Origin: Dendrocalamus latiflorus
Taxonomy: Eukaryota > Streptophyta > Magnoliopsida > Poales > Poaceae
Assembly (NCBI GenBank): GCA_017311315.1
Contig: CM029617.1
Span: 17,014,620 to 17,078,619 of the forward strand
Direction of reading: 5' to 3'
Length of the DNA: 64,000 nt
The notes under the pieces are model-generated. The model ran no database searches. It was not told the DNA's origin and saw only the letters and a list, made by a program, of their open reading frames with translations. The position numbers and the translations under genes were made by a program. Shown piece after piece: positions 61,622 to 64,000 of the stretch (the stretch's first letter is position 1; every line of letters starts with the position of its first letter).

Positions 61622-63376
61622 TGTTGGACCGAAATGGCGACATAGGGGGGTGAATGTCGCTTTCTACAAATTCGTCCCCCACAAGAAACCAATTAAAAAG
61701 ATCTCCTCCAATAGCAACAGGTGCTATGAAGAAACAATTTTAGGCTTACTGGAGACTCAAAACACAGAGAAAGGAGATAAGGCAAGAGAACTAGAAAGAG
61801 ACAACAAGAAATATCATAGAACCAGAGAAACACCTGCAGCAAAAATCCTGGCCGGTCTGACCGCAATGGGTTGGGCGGTCAGACCGCCGGTCAGACCGGT
61901 ACATCAGGGCCGGTCAGACCGCCCTTTGTGATCCGGTCAGACCCGGTGTTAAGCACCGGTCAGACCGCTCGTCGGGCACAAGCAGGCAGAGACTGAATTT
62001 TTCAGACAGCAAACCTGAGCCTCCACACAGCAATAAAATTTGATGTTTTCCTTTGGTTCTCTCTACCCAGAAAAGCAGGACTGCAACCCAAATAGAGAGA
62101 CAAGCCTAGGGAAACAAGAAATTCAACACAAAATAAAGAAAATTCAGATTTGATCTAAAAACTGAAAATATGCAGAGTGCAGCACCAAAAACCAAATTCC
62201 TCTCCAATCTTTGAATCCTTGGCCATGAAACTTTGAGGATAGCTACTTAATAGCGTTAGGACTCTAGATACCAATTTTCATGCCATTTCATGGAGGGAAG
62301 CAAGAACTACATCAAAACCCTAGAAATGAAAAACATGGGGCTCAAGAACATAGAACAGGGAAAAAGATGATTCTTGCGATTCGATCAAAAAGCTCTTGGA
62401 ACTAGGTGACCAATGGGTCTAGAAATGCAATTCCATCATAGAGCAACCCATTTGGCCACTCCTCGGCAAGAATCAACACAAAACACAAAAAGTCAAGAAA
62501 TCAAGAACAGAGAGCATCGAAGGCAAAAACCAACAGAGAAGCACGAACTTAAACAAAGCCACTCAGATTGATATTTAGGATCACAGAGACGTCCCCATAC
62601 GCATGTTCATTCAAAGGAAAGATTACAAGGAGTCTCAACTCATCCTCTCCCTCTCCAAACCCTCAAGAACACACACCCTACATGCTTCCTGGGAGGAGAC
62701 ACATACACAGAGAGGGGATGAACGAAGGGGACACACCCTGTGCTATCTCACCAACCCTTAACCACTAAAGCTTAAAGCAAAACAACCTCTCCAAAGGTTC
62801 TTTTGACTCAAGCAAACCCTAACTCTCTCCCAAAGCCATGTAAATACATGCAGCCACTCTCTCCTATTTATAGCCCTTGGCTAACGGATCTCCAACCCGT
62901 TACACCCGCTAAATCCAACGGAACCCGCTCCCGCTTGTGCAGCCTCGCGAAATTACCAATTCGCCCCTCCTGCACCTTCCGGGAAGCTTCCGTGTCTCTT
63001 GTCGTCCAAGCCTCGCAACCACCTTGAGTCTCCGCCGTCTTCGACACATCCCAACCGTTCTGACCTCAGCGCCACCTGCGCCTAGTCCGGTCACCTCGTG
63101 TCTCGCCACGACTCCGCCTCGACGTCCTGCAGCCATCACAGACAAGAAACACATCACATAGCACCACTCGATACATGAAAGCATAAATAGCATCAATGAA
63201 GCACGAAATCGCCCAAACAACCAATCGGGAAGACGAAAATGCAATAAGACCGTCCAACCATACCCGACTGCGCCAAATGCCGACCTGGCACAAATCACTC
63301 AAACCAAACTCAATCTTTGCAACAAACTTGTAAATTACTCATCATAAATATGTGGTCACCTCCACATGGTCTCTCA
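61622..63376 (-). mobile_element. solo LTR of the TGAGAGACCATGTGG family
   Basis: On the minus strand it starts TGAGAGACCATGTGGAGG at 63376 and ends ...GGTCCAACA at 61622. A perfect 5-bp duplication AACAT flanks it (61617-61621 and 63377-63381). It has a CTATAAATAG box at about 62864-62873 (minus strand) and five perfect CGGTCWGACCG palindromes plus one near-copy at 61852-61972. Its 63000-63130 section is the inverted match of 930-1080. Confidence 0.92.
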
Positions 63377-63381
63377 AACAT

Positions 63382-63643
63382 GCTGGAGTCAAACTAGAGT
63401 TGATTTTCTAGAGTTAGTCCATCTTTTGAACACGAGAATTCCTACAAAAAATCAAACTATTTGCTGTGAGATTCTGCTCTAAACAACTACAAGAATTTTA
63501 TAGAAATGCTACAAAAAAGAGTAAAACTCCTATTGTAATTCTAAAAAATCCATCATTCTAAACAATGCTTAACCTAGTCTATCTTGATAAAAACTTAGAT
63601 TTGTATGAGTTGTTAGCTTGTCGCATACAAAACACCTAGTTTT
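63382..63643. other. intergenic, nothing recognised
   Basis: AT-rich sequence, apparently the continuation of the sequence left of 61622 before the solo LTR inserted. Confidence 0.4.
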
Positions 63644-63859
63644 TGTTGAAAAATAATGATAATAATCTCCAATGAAATCCACACAACCAACCAACAGAGA
63701 ATTCACAAAGAACAATTGAGAGAGAACACTAGGGAATTGAAATCTTTTTTAATCATCAGATCTATTCTCATTGAACATGGACGTCTCTATTTACAGTCTA
63801 AACCCCTCTGGGGCGGTTTCAGTATTTGCTCACATCGTAACCTTCTAGGTTTTATAACA
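63644..63859 (-). mobile_element. short 3' LTR of a minus-strand copia-type element
   Basis: The plus strand starts TGTTGAAAAATAATG and ends GGTTTTATAACA. On the minus strand the LTR start TGTTATAAAACC directly follows a purine tract (CCAAGGGGGAG). At about 216 bp it is much shorter than the other LTRs here. Confidence 0.6.
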
Positions 63860-64000
63860 CTCCCCCTTGGGTGAATATCATGACATGCACATGCCTCATT
63901 AAAATCTCCTCCCAAAAACCAGTGGGAAAAAGAGATGAAGAAAAGAGTACATCACATCCATTTCTTGTGTCACACTTGTTGCCTCATTAAAAACCTTCAC
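63860..64000 (-). mobile_element. 3' internal end of the copia-type element, running off the window
   Basis: It contains the purine tract next to the LTR, then text rich in CCTCATTAAAA motifs (two to three near-copies, 63893-63993) typical of non-coding sequence near the end of such elements. No coding region lies within the window. Confidence 0.5.

Overview
This is plant nuclear DNA, from a grass and most likely from rice (Oryza). Two intact host genes with GC-rich exons and canonical GT-AG introns sit in a deep bed of nested transposable elements. They are a five-exon Aux/IAA auxin-response repressor (14705-18497) and a four-exon xyloglucan endotransglucosylase/hydrolase, XTH (35063-36566). 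From memory, rice chromosome 6 carries IAA21 close to an XTH gene, so this gene pair fits that locus; the assignment was not checked against any database.

Layout. 1-2531: 3' end and 3' LTR of a copia-type element. 3720-4543: a hAT relic with an 8-bp target duplication. 7742-11783: a decayed PIF/Harbinger element whose transposase has lost its catalytic domain. 13045-13222: a small hAT MITE. 14705-18497: the Aux/IAA gene, with a Tourist-like MITE in intron 2. 20196-21960: two elements with the same GGGCATGTACAA termini. 22515-23170: a dead copia gag.

23573-33636 is a nest. A 5' truncated Ty3/gypsy element on the minus strand (integrase end at 32579-33620) has a long LTR that was split by a 5.4-kb solo LTR (24361-29808, target duplication GTGCT). 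The surviving LTR part carries a striking array of ten hairpins at 30062-30297. The XTH gene follows, then a palindromic MITE, a GC-rich minisatellite and a Stowaway MITE.

39350-48609 is a dead copia element hit by two adjacent solo LTRs (40423-41792 and 41802-44758). 50917-60305 holds another solo LTR and an internally deleted Ty3/gypsy element that was itself hit by a solo LTR (55125-57125). 61622-63376 is a further solo LTR of the family seen at 1-2531, and the window ends inside a minus-strand copia element.

Four LTRs of one family (starting TGAGAGACCATGTGG or close to it) and at least five LTRs of a TGTAACATC-type gypsy group account for most of the window. Target duplications allow the insertion order to be read directly. 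The two host genes act separately: one in auxin signalling in the nucleus, the other in wall remodelling in the apoplast. No RNA gene, CRISPR array or bacterial-type feature was found. The strongest unexplained structure is the hairpin array, in which stem sequences change together while a 9-nt loop stays fixed.
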